Assembly (NCBI GenBank): GCA_035455185.1
Contig: DATIFQ010000352.1
Coordinates: forward strand, 1-20,486
Length of the DNA: 20,486 bases
Source: JAEHDI01 sp035455185
GTDB lineage: Bacteria > Acidobacteriota > Terriglobia > Bryobacterales > Bryobacteraceae
Direction: 5' to 3'
Shown: positions 6,946 through 14,884 of the stretch, in pieces
How positions within the stretch are numbered: the first letter of the stretch is position 1
Layout of the letters: every line of letters begins with the position of its first letter
Position numbers and translations under genes: made by a program
The notes under the pieces: generated by a model
Seen by the model: only the letters and a program-made list of their open reading frames with translations
The model's database searches: none
What the model was told of the DNA's origin: nothing

Positions 6946-9900
6946 TTAATCTCCTAGCGCCGGCTCAGCGGCCAAGCGTCGACCCGACAGCCAGACTCTC
7001 CCGTCTTCGACTAACGAGTAGCCGACGGGCACGACCAATAGGGTGAGCAACAGGCAGAGGGTCTGTCCTCCGATGATGGTGACGGCGATCGCGGACCGCT
7101 GCGAGGCGCCGGCGCCGATGCCGATTGCGGTGGGGATCAGACCCGCCACAATCGAGAAGGTCGTCATCAGAATCGGACGGAGCCGCACGCGGTTGGCTTC
7201 GAGGATCGCCTCGCGGAGCGGTTGGCCCTGCTGCCGGAGGCGATTCATGTAGTCAATCTGAAGAATGCCGTTCTTCTTGACAATGCCAAGCAGCAGCAGC
7301 ACACCAAGAGCGCTGAACAGGTTCAGGCTCCGCCCCGTGCCGATCAGCGAAATCAACGCGAAGGGGATCGACAGCGGCAGGGTGAGCAGAATGATGAACG
7401 GATGGACCAGGCTTTCGAACTGGGCTGCCAGCACCATGTACATGAAGATCGAGGCGAGGCCGATGGCCAGAATCATGTTGGCTGTGGTCTCCTCAAGAAT
7501 CTTCACCTGGCCGGAGAAACGCATCTCGTATCCGGCCGGCATTCCGACTCGCGCGATGGCTTCCTGTGTCTGCGCGGCGGCTTCGCCCAGGGAACGGCCC
7601 GGCGCTACGTTGCCGTAAATGCCGACCGCGAACTGGCGGTTGAACCGGTCGATGCGGCTGGGACCTAGCCCGCGGTCCACATGGGCCACGGAATCGAGCC
7701 GGATCAGCCCGAGTCTTGCAGAAGGCACAAGAAGACGGCTCAGTGCGTTAGGGTCGTCTCGCTGCGAGGGCAGGAGGCGCATCGTGACCGGATACTGTTC
7801 GGAGCCTTCCTTGAAGGTGGAGATCTCATCCTCGCCGGACATCAGCAGCCTGACGGCGCTGGCAATGTCGGAAACGCGGACACCAAGATCGGATGCCAGC
7901 GAACGGTCTATGTCCACCTGGAATTCGGGATTGCTGAGGTTGAGGTTCACTTTGATGTCGGCCACGGCGTCGGCATGCGTCAATTCGATGCTTGCCTGTT
8001 TTGCGAGCTCCATCACTTTGCCGAGGTCCGGACCGAGAAGCTGAGCGCGAATCGGAGAGAACGTCTCGTGCCCGCCCAACGCGTTGGGAAAGGTCACGCG
8101 GGGGCGAGTATAAGGATAGTCGCGGAGCACGGCCCGCACGTGCTGTCCCATCTGCTCGATACTCTCACGCTCGCTCACGTCCTTGAGCAGAATGGTCATC
8201 CACGCCATCGTCACGCGGTCCGCGAAGGACGAGGTCTGCGGCACGACGGTGACCACGCCTGGTATTTTGCGGATCTTTCGAGAGATCTCCAGGGTCACCT
8301 TCTCGGTCGCTTCCAGGGACGCCCCCTCCGGCATTTCGAGCATCACCGAGAGCTCGTTCTGGTCTTCCTGCGGCATCCAGTCGCGCCCGATGTGTCTGCT
8401 GAGCAGGAACGTTGAGGCGAAGGTCAGCACGCTGACCGACACGATGACCCAGCGGTGATCGAGAGACCACCCGAGCGTCTTGACGTAGATCCGGCCGAGA
8501 ACGCCGTGGTGATCCTCGGGACGCGCCGCAGCCCCGTTGCCCGTCCGCCGCCGAAGGAGACGCGAGCTTAGCGATGGCGTCAGCGTGAAGGCGACAAGCA
8601 TCGAAACCATGATGGCCATGGCCATGGTCCAGCCGAACTGGTTCAAATAACGCCGCGCGTAACCCTGCATGAACGCCACCGGCACGAAGATGATCACCAG
8701 AGACAGCGTGGTCGCCATGACAGCCAGGGCGATCTCTTTGGTGGCTTTGACGGCCGCCTCCATCGGCGACATCAATTTCTCCTCGATGAAGCGGTAGATG
8801 TTCTCGAGAACGATGATGGCGTCATCGATTACAATGCCCACAGCCAGCGTGAGGCCGAGCAGCGTCATCGAGTTCAGGGTGAAGTCCATCATCTTCATCA
8901 GCGTGAACGTCGTGATGATGGACGTCGGAATGGCGATAGAGCTGATCAGGACCGTGCGCCAGTTGCGTATGAACAGCCACACAATCAGCGACGCCAGCAG
9001 ACTTCCGATGACCAGATGTTCTTCCAGCGCCTTGACGGAGCTCTTGATATACGTAGCCTGCTCTTTCACTACTTCGAGCTTCACTCCGGCAGGAAGTTCG
9101 CGGCCGAGCCTCTCGACTCGCGCTAGGATGCCGTCGACGACCTGCACGGTGTTGGTACCAGTCTGCCGCCGGGCCTCAAGGGTGACAGCGGGCTTGTCCT
9201 GGTAGTAGGCAAACGTGCGCTTCTCGGTCATGCTGTCTTCGGCATATCCGACATCGCGAAGGCGGATGGGCGCTCCGCCGACGTTCTTGATGATGATGTC
9301 GTTGAATTCAGCGACCTTCTCGAGGCGTCCTAGCGTGCGCACGCCCATCTCCGTAGGTCCGCGCACGATCCGCCCGCCGGGACTCTCGATGTTTTCCGCT
9401 TTGATGGCGCGCTCGATATCCTGGGCGGTCAGGTTGTAACCGGAGAGTTTGTCAAGATCCAGGAGCACGTTGACCTGGCGGTTCTGCCCACCGGCGATGC
9501 TGATGCTGGCAACCCCGTCGACGGTCTCCAGCGCCCGCCGAACCTGCTTGTCCGCGATCTCGGTAAGTTCGCGAATCGAAAGGTCACCGCTCACGGCCAA
9601 GGTGACGATCGGGTCGCTGTCGGGATCGGCTTTCTGCACTACGGGCGGGAGGACGTTGGGCGGAAGCCGCCGCATTGCCCCGCTCACCTTTTCGCGGACG
9701 TCCTCGGCGGCTTCGCCGATGTCCTTTTCCAGTACGAAGGTCACGATAATGTTCGCCGTGCCCTCCAAAACGGAGGCGCGCATCTCGTCAATCCCGCTGA
9801 CCGAGGCAACGGCTTCCTCGATCGGCAGGACCACCTGGGAAGTCATTTCCTCGGGGCTGGCGCCTGGAAGACGGACTCGCACGTAGACAGTAGCGGGATC

Positions 9901-10020
9901 TGTCCGCGGAAACAGATCCACTCCCAGTCCCATGAAGCTGAAGGCACCCATGACGACCAGAAACATGATCAGCATGAACGCAAACACGGGGCGCTGGACG
10001 CAAATTTCAGAAAGGCGCAT
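6946..10020 (-). CDS. RND-family efflux pump inner membrane transporter (HAE1/AcrB type)
   Basis: A 1024-residue protein, the normal length for AcrB-like pumps. It begins MRLSEICVQRPVFAFMLIMF, typical of the first transmembrane helix of the family; an open frame extends to 10122 but the added residues lack homology-like features, so ATG 10020 (AAGGG upstream) is chosen. Two repeats each carry a large periplasmic loop. Proton relay residues are present: Asp399-Asp400 in GIVIDDAIIVLENI (TM4) and the Lys of GIVKKNGILQIDYMN (TM10). The segments GDLFP-like VDLFPRTDP, SPEEM, RPILMTTFSIVAGLIP and GGQTLCLLLTLLVVPV fit HAE1 pumps. It would export hydrophobic or amphiphilic compounds together with the adaptor encoded divergently. 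No TolC-like outer membrane factor is in the window. Substrate cannot be told. Confidence 0.95.
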   Translation of the reverse strand: MRLSEICVQRPVFAFMLIMFLVVMGAFSFMGLGVDLFPRTDPATVYVRVRLPGASPEEMTSQVVLPIEEAVASVSGIDEMRASVLEGTANIIVTFVLEKDIGEAAEDVREKVSGAMRRLPPNVLPPVVQKADPDSDPIVTLAVSGDLSIRELTEIADKQVRRALETVDGVASISIAGGQNRQVNVLLDLDKLSGYNLTAQDIERAIKAENIESPGGRIVRGPTEMGVRTLGRLEKVAEFNDIIIKNVGGAPIRLRDVGYAEDSMTEKRTFAYYQDKPAVTLEARRQTGTNTVQVVDGILARVERLGRELPAGVKLEVVKEQATYIKSSVKALEEHLVIGSLLASLIVWLFIRNWRTVLISSIAIPTSIITTFTLMKMMDFTLNSMTLLGLTLAVGIVIDDAIIVLENIYRFIEEKLMSPMEAAVKATKEIALAVMATTLSLVIIFVPVAFMQGYARRYLNQFGWTMAMAIMVSMLVAFTLTPSLSSRLLRRRTGNGAAARPEDHHGVLGRIYVKTLGWSLDHRWVIVSVSVLTFASTFLLSRHIGRDWMPQEDQNELSVMLEMPEGASLEATEKVTLEISRKIRKIPGVVTVVPQTSSFADRVTMAWMTILLKDVSERESIEQMGQHVRAVLRDYPYTRPRVTFPNALGGHETFSPIRAQLLGPDLGKVMELAKQASIELTHADAVADIKVNLNLSNPEFQVDIDRSLASDLGVRVSDIASAVRLLMSGEDEISTFKEGSEQYPVTMRLLPSQRDDPNALSRLLVPSARLGLIRLDSVAHVDRGLGPSRIDRFNRQFAVGIYGNVAPGRSLGEAAAQTQEAIARVGMPAGYEMRFSGQVKILEETTANMILAIGLASIFMYMVLAAQFESLVHPFIILLTLPLSIPFALISLIGTGRSLNLFSALGVLLLLGIVKKNGILQIDYMNRLRQQGQPLREAILEANRVRLRPILMTTFSIVAGLIPTAIGIGAGASQRSAIAVTIIGGQTLCLLLTLLVVPVGYSLVEDGRVWLSGRRLAAEPALGD

Positions 10021-10034
10021 AAGACCCTTGCTCC

Positions 10035-10073
10035 GAATTCGGTACAGTCTGATTGTAGCGCTGCACCGAATTC
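10035..10073. promoter_or_regulatory. Candidate operator: 13-base inverted repeat between the divergent pump genes
   Basis: GAATTCGGTACAG (10035-10047) and CTGCACCGAATTC (10061-10073) are inverted copies matching at 12 of 13 positions, separated by 13 bases. The left arm also lies in the 10-base palindrome CCGAATTCGG (10033-10042). The spacer contains TACAAT on the minus strand (10052-10057), a candidate -10 box for the pump gene, and the right arm lies just upstream of TAGAAT (10084-10089), a candidate -10 box for the adaptor gene. A dimeric regulator here could control both genes. No regulator gene is adjacent. Confidence 0.5.
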
Positions 10074-10083
10074 CTGCGATAAC

Positions 10084-10089
10084 TAGAAT
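10084..10089 (+). promoter_or_regulatory. Candidate -10 box of the adaptor gene
   Basis: TAGAAT matches 5 of 6 bases of TATAAT and lies 25 bases before the adaptor ATG. No good -35 box is seen at the usual spacing; that place is taken by the right arm of the inverted repeat. Confidence 0.25.
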
Positions 10090-10114
10090 AGATGTGTCGC
10101 GAGCAATCAACGAT

Positions 10115-11341
10115 ATGCGCAATAGATACAGTTACGTTGCCGGGTGGGTGACCGTCATTTTCGTGCTGGCGGTATTCGCCGGCTGCCGGCCAAAACCGGC
10201 GGAGACCAAGAAGCAGACCGGACCGGTAGAGGTCCATGCCGCGCCAGTCGTGCACCGGGAGGCGCGGAGAGTGGTCGATTCGGTGGGGACGCTGTTTCCG
10301 TTCGATGAAGCGATCATTAGCGCGGAAATCGAAGGACCGGTGGAGAAGGTCAACGTGGATCTGGGCGACCGCGTGGCGCAAGGACAGGTCATGGTGCAGA
10401 TCTCCGACGAGGAGCAGCGCTACCTGGTCGCGCAGATGGAGGCGCAACTGCGCCAGTCCCTCGAACGTCTTGGGCTTAAGGAAGAGAACGAGAAGGTCAA
10501 GGACATCCGGCTGACGCCGGAGGTAAGGCGCGCGCAGGCAGATCTGACGGATGCCGATCAGCGTCTGCGGCGCGTGCGCAGTCTCGTGCAGCAGGGAATC
10601 GGGTCGCAGCAGGATCTCGACGAGGCCCAGGCGCGGTTCCAGTCGCTTCAGGCAGCCTATGACGCCATGCTGAATCAGACCCGAAACCTAGTCCGGGACG
10701 TAGAGCGCACGCGCGCCGTGCTCGATCTCCAACGCAAGAAGCTGCGCGACACCCAGGTCCGTGCTGCGTTTGCTGCCAACGTTAAGGAGCGCCAGGTCAC
10801 CGTCGGCCAGTATGTGCGGCCAAACACGCCCTTGCTTACGCTAGTCAAGATAGACCCCATCCGCCTTCGTGCCGAGGTCCCCGAACGGATGGCCCCATGG
10901 ATCAAGGTCGGCCAGGTGGCCGAAGTGTCCGTCGAGGCGTTCGAGAATCGGAAATTCCGCGGCAAAATCTGGCGGATTTCACCGACCGTAGATCAAAGCA
11001 AGCGCACGTTTCTGGTTGAGGCTTTGATCGACAACCGCAGCGAGGAACTCAAACCGGGCTCCTATGCGCGCGTGAGGGTGGAAACAGACAAGGTCGAGAA
11101 AATCCGGCTGATCCCGGTGAGCGCTATCAACTATGTCTTCGGACTGAACAAGGCCTATGTCGTCTCCGGCGGCGTCGTGGAGGCACGCGACGTAAAACTG
11201 GGCGACCGTTACGGCCAGGAAGTCGAGATCACCGAGGGCCTCGAAGATGGGGAGATGGTGGCAACGTCCCAGGTGGCCCGGCTGGACACGGGCGTAAAGG
11301 TCCGCTTGGCGTCGGCCGCCGGAAATCAGCGGGTGAACTAG
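10115..11341 (+). CDS. RND efflux periplasmic adaptor (membrane fusion protein), lipoprotein
   Basis: A 408-residue protein starting MRNRYSYVAGWVTVIFVLAV with a lipobox LAVFAGC, so Cys24 is the likely lipidated residue and the protein sits on the periplasmic face of a membrane. Next come the barrel-sandwich (biotinyl-lipoyl-like) half motif EGPVEKVNVDLGDRVAQGQVM, a long alpha-helical hairpin (about residues 105-220: AQADLTDADQRLRRVRSLV, GIGSQQDLDEAQARFQSLQ), the second lipoyl half (RAAFAANVKERQVTVGQYV) and a beta-barrel region with VGQVAEVSVEAFENRKFRGK. This is the AcrA/HlyD architecture; the hairpin contacts TolC-like channels. The open frame extends upstream to 9932 but that part overlaps the pump gene, and the lipoprotein signal fixes the start at ATG 10115. 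It is transcribed away from its partner pump, an unusual arrangement. Confidence 0.93.
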   Translation: MRNRYSYVAGWVTVIFVLAVFAGCRPKPAETKKQTGPVEVHAAPVVHREARRVVDSVGTLFPFDEAIISAEIEGPVEKVNVDLGDRVAQGQVMVQISDEEQRYLVAQMEAQLRQSLERLGLKEENEKVKDIRLTPEVRRAQADLTDADQRLRRVRSLVQQGIGSQQDLDEAQARFQSLQAAYDAMLNQTRNLVRDVERTRAVLDLQRKKLRDTQVRAAFAANVKERQVTVGQYVRPNTPLLTLVKIDPIRLRAEVPERMAPWIKVGQVAEVSVEAFENRKFRGKIWRISPTVDQSKRTFLVEALIDNRSEELKPGSYARVRVETDKVEKIRLIPVSAINYVFGLNKAYVVSGGVVEARDVKLGDRYGQEVEITEGLEDGEMVATSQVARLDTGVKVRLASAAGNQRVN

Positions 11342-11359
11342 AACAAGGTGCTGAAAAAC

Positions 11360-11386
11360 CCGCGCCACAGGCTGAAGCCGCGCCAC
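11360..11386. repeat. Short tandem-like direct repeat in the 147-base gap
   Basis: CCGCGCCAC occurs at 11360-11368 and 11378-11386 (18-base period), just after the adaptor stop. The gap otherwise shows only a possible promoter. No function is evident. Confidence 0.2.
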
Positions 11387-11442
11387 CATTGGACCTCGAC
11401 ACAGTACGTGTGGCAGTAGCACAGCCCGGAGCCTGAAGGGTG

Positions 11443-11448
11443 TATATT
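11443..11448 (+). promoter_or_regulatory. Candidate -10 box for the glycan-degradation cluster
   Basis: TATATT matches 5 of 6 bases of the -10 consensus and lies 40 bases before the first gene's ATG. No convincing -35 box was found 16-18 bases upstream, so this rests on the -10 box and on its place ahead of a five-gene run. Confidence 0.25.
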
Positions 11449-11488
11449 GTCCGCGGGGCGGTTGTGTACCGCTTCGGAGGCAAGCGAG

Positions 11489-12526
11489 ATGGACAACGTG
11501 ATGACTCGACGTTCGGCGATCGGCGCGGGACTGATGTCCGGCATGGCGGCCGGCATGGCCCGGGCCGCCGCGCCTGCAAAGGTGCAGGTGAAGGTGGGGC
11601 TCTACACTATCACCTATCTGGGCTTGTGGTACAGGGGCGACGCGCTCACTCATGAACAACTGATCGAGAGGGCGAAGAAGTTCGGTTTCGAGGGCATCGA
11701 ACTGGATGGCAAGCGGCCGCACGGCAACCCGCTCGACATGCCTAAGAAGCGCTGCGACGAGTTCCGTAAGCGGGCGCAGGGAGAGGGCGTCCCAATCTAT
11801 GCGGTCTCCGGGAATAACGACTTCAGCAGCCCGGTTCCCGAATACCGCGAGTCGCAGCTTGTTTACATGCGCGAGCTGATCAAGATGACCGCGGATCTCG
11901 GAGCGAAGACCCTCCGCGTCTTTCTGGCTTGGCCGGGTGTGACGGTGGAGCCTCTTCCGAAAGGCGGCGGGCGTTACGACATCGCACACCCGATCTGGCA
12001 GTTCACCCACGAGAAGTTTTCACCCGAGCAGACCTGGGCGTGGTGCCGTCAGGGACTGGTCGAATCCGCAAAGTGTGCGAAAGACCAAGGCGTGACGCTG
12101 GCGCTTCAGAACCATCGCCCGGTGATCGATGACTACCCGGACGTGTTGCGGATGGTGAAGGAAGTCGATTCGCCGGGGCTGAAGGTGTGCCTCGACGCTC
12201 CGCTGCTGAAACAGAAGGATGAGACTTCGGTCCGGAAAGCAGCCCTCGACGTCGGCTCGCTTCAAATGCTGTCCCATTTCGGCGGCGAATTCGACGAGGC
12301 GCCGGATGGCAGCGTCAAGGGGGGAGAACCGTACTACAAGCCCTTCCTGAAGGCCATGGCGGAGATCGGATACACGGGCTACATCGGCTACGAACTGTGT
12401 CACCCGCTTCCGGTCGTGGACGGGAAGACGGTCGGTCTGGAGTTCGCCGACAAGAACGCGCGGCTGGCCGTGAAGTTTATGCGCGGAGTTATCGCGGAAG
12501 CAAACAAGGAACTCGGCGCGGCGTAA
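11489..12526 (+). CDS. Tat-exported sugar phosphate isomerase/epimerase-like TIM barrel protein
   Basis: A 345-residue protein. The N-terminus has a twin-arginine signal (MTRRSAIGAGLMSGMAAG, then ARAAAPA), so export in folded form is predicted. The rest is a xylose isomerase-like (AP endonuclease 2) TIM barrel: FEGIELDG, LGAKTLRVFLAWPG, GVTLALQNH, LKVCLDAPLL, LQMLSHFGGEFDE and YTGYIGYELCHP. In related epimerases the metal is held by Glu, Asp, His and Glu; here Asp236, His263 and Glu302 are present, but the first position is Gln207 (LALQNH) where many relatives have Glu. GGAGG at 11476-11480 supports ATG 11489; ATG 11501 (MTRRS) is an alternative. It is the first gene of the run leading to GH3 and GH78 enzymes, suggesting it acts on a sugar released outside the cytoplasm. 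The reaction is unknown. Confidence 0.88.
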   Translation: MDNVMTRRSAIGAGLMSGMAAGMARAAAPAKVQVKVGLYTITYLGLWYRGDALTHEQLIERAKKFGFEGIELDGKRPHGNPLDMPKKRCDEFRKRAQGEGVPIYAVSGNNDFSSPVPEYRESQLVYMRELIKMTADLGAKTLRVFLAWPGVTVEPLPKGGGRYDIAHPIWQFTHEKFSPEQTWAWCRQGLVESAKCAKDQGVTLALQNHRPVIDDYPDVLRMVKEVDSPGLKVCLDAPLLKQKDETSVRKAALDVGSLQMLSHFGGEFDEAPDGSVKGGEPYYKPFLKAMAEIGYTGYIGYELCHPLPVVDGKTVGLEFADKNARLAVKFMRGVIAEANKELGAA

Positions 12527-12538
12527 ACCGGGCCCGGT
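12527..12538. promoter_or_regulatory. 12-base perfect palindrome ACCGGGCCCGGT after the first cluster gene
   Basis: It begins right after the TAA of the isomerase-like gene and lies 24 bases before the GH3 start. It could be a protein site or a short stem (ACCG/CGGT with loop GGCC) affecting processing or translation. One copy only was noticed. Confidence 0.2.
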
Positions 12539-12550
12539 CGATCAAAACAA

Positions 12551-12555
12551 GGAGG
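12551..12555 (+). promoter_or_regulatory. Shine-Dalgarno GGAGG that decides the GH3 start
   Basis: AAGGAGG is followed by 6 bases and then GTG 12562. The frame is open further upstream inside the previous gene, so this site and the signal peptide that follows settle the start. Confidence 0.7.
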
Positions 12556-12561
12556 CGTGGA

Positions 12562-14883
12562 GTGAAGGTGTGCGTGTTCTTTCTTCGAGTCAGTGTTTTC
12601 GTGGTTCTCCTGACAACATCGCTGGCGTTTGGGCAGCAGCCGTTGTATCTCGATGCGAAGCAGCCGTTGAACAAGCGGATCGAAGATCTGCTCTCACGGA
12701 TGACGATCGAGGAAAAAATCGGGCAGATGAACATGCCCTGCGTCTACCTGAGCCAGTTAGGACGCGACGTGTCTGCCAAGCTCGATGCCTGCCGCCGCTT
12801 TACGGAAGGCACGTACGAGAAGGCGATCGGCCCGGGCGGCGGCTTCTTTACGCTCGCGGACAACGCTCTGCCGGGCGGTCCGAGGGAGCAGGCTCCGTAC
12901 TTCAACGAACTTCAGAGGATCGCGATTGAGAAGACCCGGCTCAGAATCCCACTGCTCCAGACCGAAGAGGGAACACACGGCCTGATGTGTTCCGGCGGCA
13001 CGATTTTTCCCGAGGGCCTAGCCATCGGCAGCACTTTCAACATGGACGTCGTCGAGAAGATCTACGTGGCCGCCGCACGGGAGGCGCGAGCGGTTGGCAT
13101 CCACCAGATCTTCACGCTGGTCGTGGAGCCGAACCGGGACCCGCGCCTCGGTCGGAACATGGAGGGGTACTCCGAAGACCCGTACCTCTGCTCCCGTATC
13201 GCGGAGCGGATTGTCCGCGGGGCACAGGGCGACGACATCAGCGCGCCGGACAAGGTGGTCGCCGGGTTGTGCCACTACCCCGGTCAGAGCGAACCTGTCA
13301 GCGGTCTCGAGCGCGGCGCCATGGAGGTCTCTGAACGGAAGCTGCGGGAAGTCTTCCTTCCACCCTGGGTGGCGGGCGTCAAGAAGACGGGCGCTCTCGG
13401 CGTCATGGCGACATACCCCGCCATCGACGGAGTGCCGGCGCATGCCTCCGATTGGATACTGACGAAGATTTTGCGGCAGGAACTCGGCTTCGATGGGCTG
13501 GTGCTCAGCGAGGGCAGCGGCATCGACACAAGCGTCTACGAGCGCGTGGCAGCCAATCAGAAGGAAGCCGGAGTGTGGTCGATTAAGGCGGGCGTTGATG
13601 TCGGTATCTCGTACGAGTCGGGGTACATGCTGGACCTGATCGAGAGTGCCAAAGAAGGAAAAGTCTCGATGGCCCAGATAGACCGGTGCGTGCGAAGGAT
13701 TCTTCGGCAGAAGTTCCGCCTCGGACTTTTCGAACGCCCGTATGTCGACGTGAACCACGCCGTGAACGGGTTGCCCCGCGCGGAGCATCGTGACCTTGCA
13801 CTCCAGGTGGCTCGCGAGGGCATCGTGCTGCTCAAGAACGACAAGAACCTTCTGCCGCTGCGCAAGGACCTGAAGTCGATCGCGGTGATCGGGCCCAACG
13901 CGGACCACGCACGAAACCAGCTCGGCGACTACACGTCGAAGTCGATTCTGCAACACATCGTCACCGTGCTCGAAGGAATCAAGGCGAAGGTCTCACCACA
14001 GACGCAGATCAGCTACGTGAAGGGCTGCAACGTGGTCGGTACGGCGGTGAACGAGATCGACAAGGCGCGCGAGGCGGCGAAGAAGGCGGATGTCGCCATC
14101 GTAGTGGTCGGCGAGAACGAGCGGCGGGCGCCGGACGGGACGAACGGCGAGGGCAAGGACGTCGCCAGCCTGGACCTCAGCGGCATGCAGGAAGAGCTGA
14201 TCCGGGCGGTCCACGAAACGGGTACGCCGACGGTGGTGGTGCTGATCAACGGCAGGCCTCTGTCCATCCGCTGGACCGCCGAGAATGTGCCCGCGATTCT
14301 TGAGGCCTGGATCCCGGGCGAGCAGGGAGGCCAGGCCATTGCCGAGGTGCTGTTCGGCGAGTACAACCCGAGCGGGCGGCTTCCGATTACGATTCCGAGG
14401 CACGTGGGACAGTTGCCGGTCTACTACAACCACAAACCGTCGAAGGCCCACTGGATCAAGGGGACGAATTACGTCGACATGAAGTCGTCGCCGCTATGGA
14501 CGTTCGGGCACGGGCTGAGTTACACGAAGTTCGAGTACTCGAATCTCCAGATTTTGCCGTGCGAGATCGGGCTGGCGGGCGAAGTGACGGTCACGCTGGA
14601 CGTGAGGAACACCGGCGGCCGCGCGGGCGAGGAGGTCGTGCAGCTTTATCTCGACGACGTCGTGAGCACGGTGACTACGCCGATCAAGGAGCTACGCGGC
14701 TTCCGGAAGATCGCGCTGAAACCGGGTGAGTCCAAGCGGGTGGAGTTCAATCTGGGCCCGGACGACCTGATGCTGCTCAACCGAGACCTGCATTGGGTGG
14801 TCGAACCGGGGGCGTTTGACGTGATGGTGGGTGCGTCGTCGGAGGACGTCCGGCTGCGGAGCAGTTTCGAGGTGAGGAACTGA
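12562..14883 (+). CDS. Exported glycoside hydrolase family 3 protein (beta-glucosidase-like), divergent active site
   Basis: A 773-residue protein from GTG with a Sec signal (about residues 1-25, ending near LAFGQQ). Domains: GH3 N-terminal barrel (about 35-365; MTIEEKIGQM, EGTHG, EGYSEDPYL, SERKLREVFLPPW), GH3 C-terminal domain (about 410-650; GIVLLKNDKNLLPLR, VIGPNAD, GEQGGQAIAEVLFGEYNPSGRLP) and a fibronectin III-like domain (about 670-770; VRNTGGRAGEEVVQLYL, LRGFRKIALKPGES). Such enzymes remove terminal beta-linked sugars (glucose, xylose) from oligosaccharides. Two usual landmarks differ: the nucleophile segment reads VLSEGSG with Glu317 where Asp is expected, and the KH pair is Cys237-His238 in GLCHYPG. 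It may belong to a less-studied GH3 clade with altered specificity or mechanism. The isochorismatase-like gene begins one base after its stop. Confidence 0.9.
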   Translation: MKVCVFFLRVSVFVVLLTTSLAFGQQPLYLDAKQPLNKRIEDLLSRMTIEEKIGQMNMPCVYLSQLGRDVSAKLDACRRFTEGTYEKAIGPGGGFFTLADNALPGGPREQAPYFNELQRIAIEKTRLRIPLLQTEEGTHGLMCSGGTIFPEGLAIGSTFNMDVVEKIYVAAAREARAVGIHQIFTLVVEPNRDPRLGRNMEGYSEDPYLCSRIAERIVRGAQGDDISAPDKVVAGLCHYPGQSEPVSGLERGAMEVSERKLREVFLPPWVAGVKKTGALGVMATYPAIDGVPAHASDWILTKILRQELGFDGLVLSEGSGIDTSVYERVAANQKEAGVWSIKAGVDVGISYESGYMLDLIESAKEGKVSMAQIDRCVRRILRQKFRLGLFERPYVDVNHAVNGLPRAEHRDLALQVAREGIVLLKNDKNLLPLRKDLKSIAVIGPNADHARNQLGDYTSKSILQHIVTVLEGIKAKVSPQTQISYVKGCNVVGTAVNEIDKAREAAKKADVAIVVVGENERRAPDGTNGEGKDVASLDLSGMQEELIRAVHETGTPTVVVLINGRPLSIRWTAENVPAILEAWIPGEQGGQAIAEVLFGEYNPSGRLPITIPRHVGQLPVYYNHKPSKAHWIKGTNYVDMKSSPLWTFGHGLSYTKFEYSNLQILPCEIGLAGEVTVTLDVRNTGGRAGEEVVQLYLDDVVSTVTTPIKELRGFRKIALKPGESKRVEFNLGPDDLMLLNRDLHWVVEPGAFDVMVGASSEDVRLRSSFEVRN

Positions 14884-14884
14884 C

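Noticed and set aside
10021..10122. N-terminal extension of the RND pump to 10122
   Set aside because: The added 34 residues cover the promoter region and the inverted repeat; the family starts at MRLSEICVQRP.
11342..11440. Possible insertion-sequence remnant after the adaptor gene
   Set aside because: Only a 9-base direct repeat is present; no terminal inverted repeats, target duplication or transposase fragment could be seen.
13018..13956. Minus-strand open frame of 312 codons opposite GH3
   Set aside because: Shadow of the GH3 coding strand; no recognisable motif.
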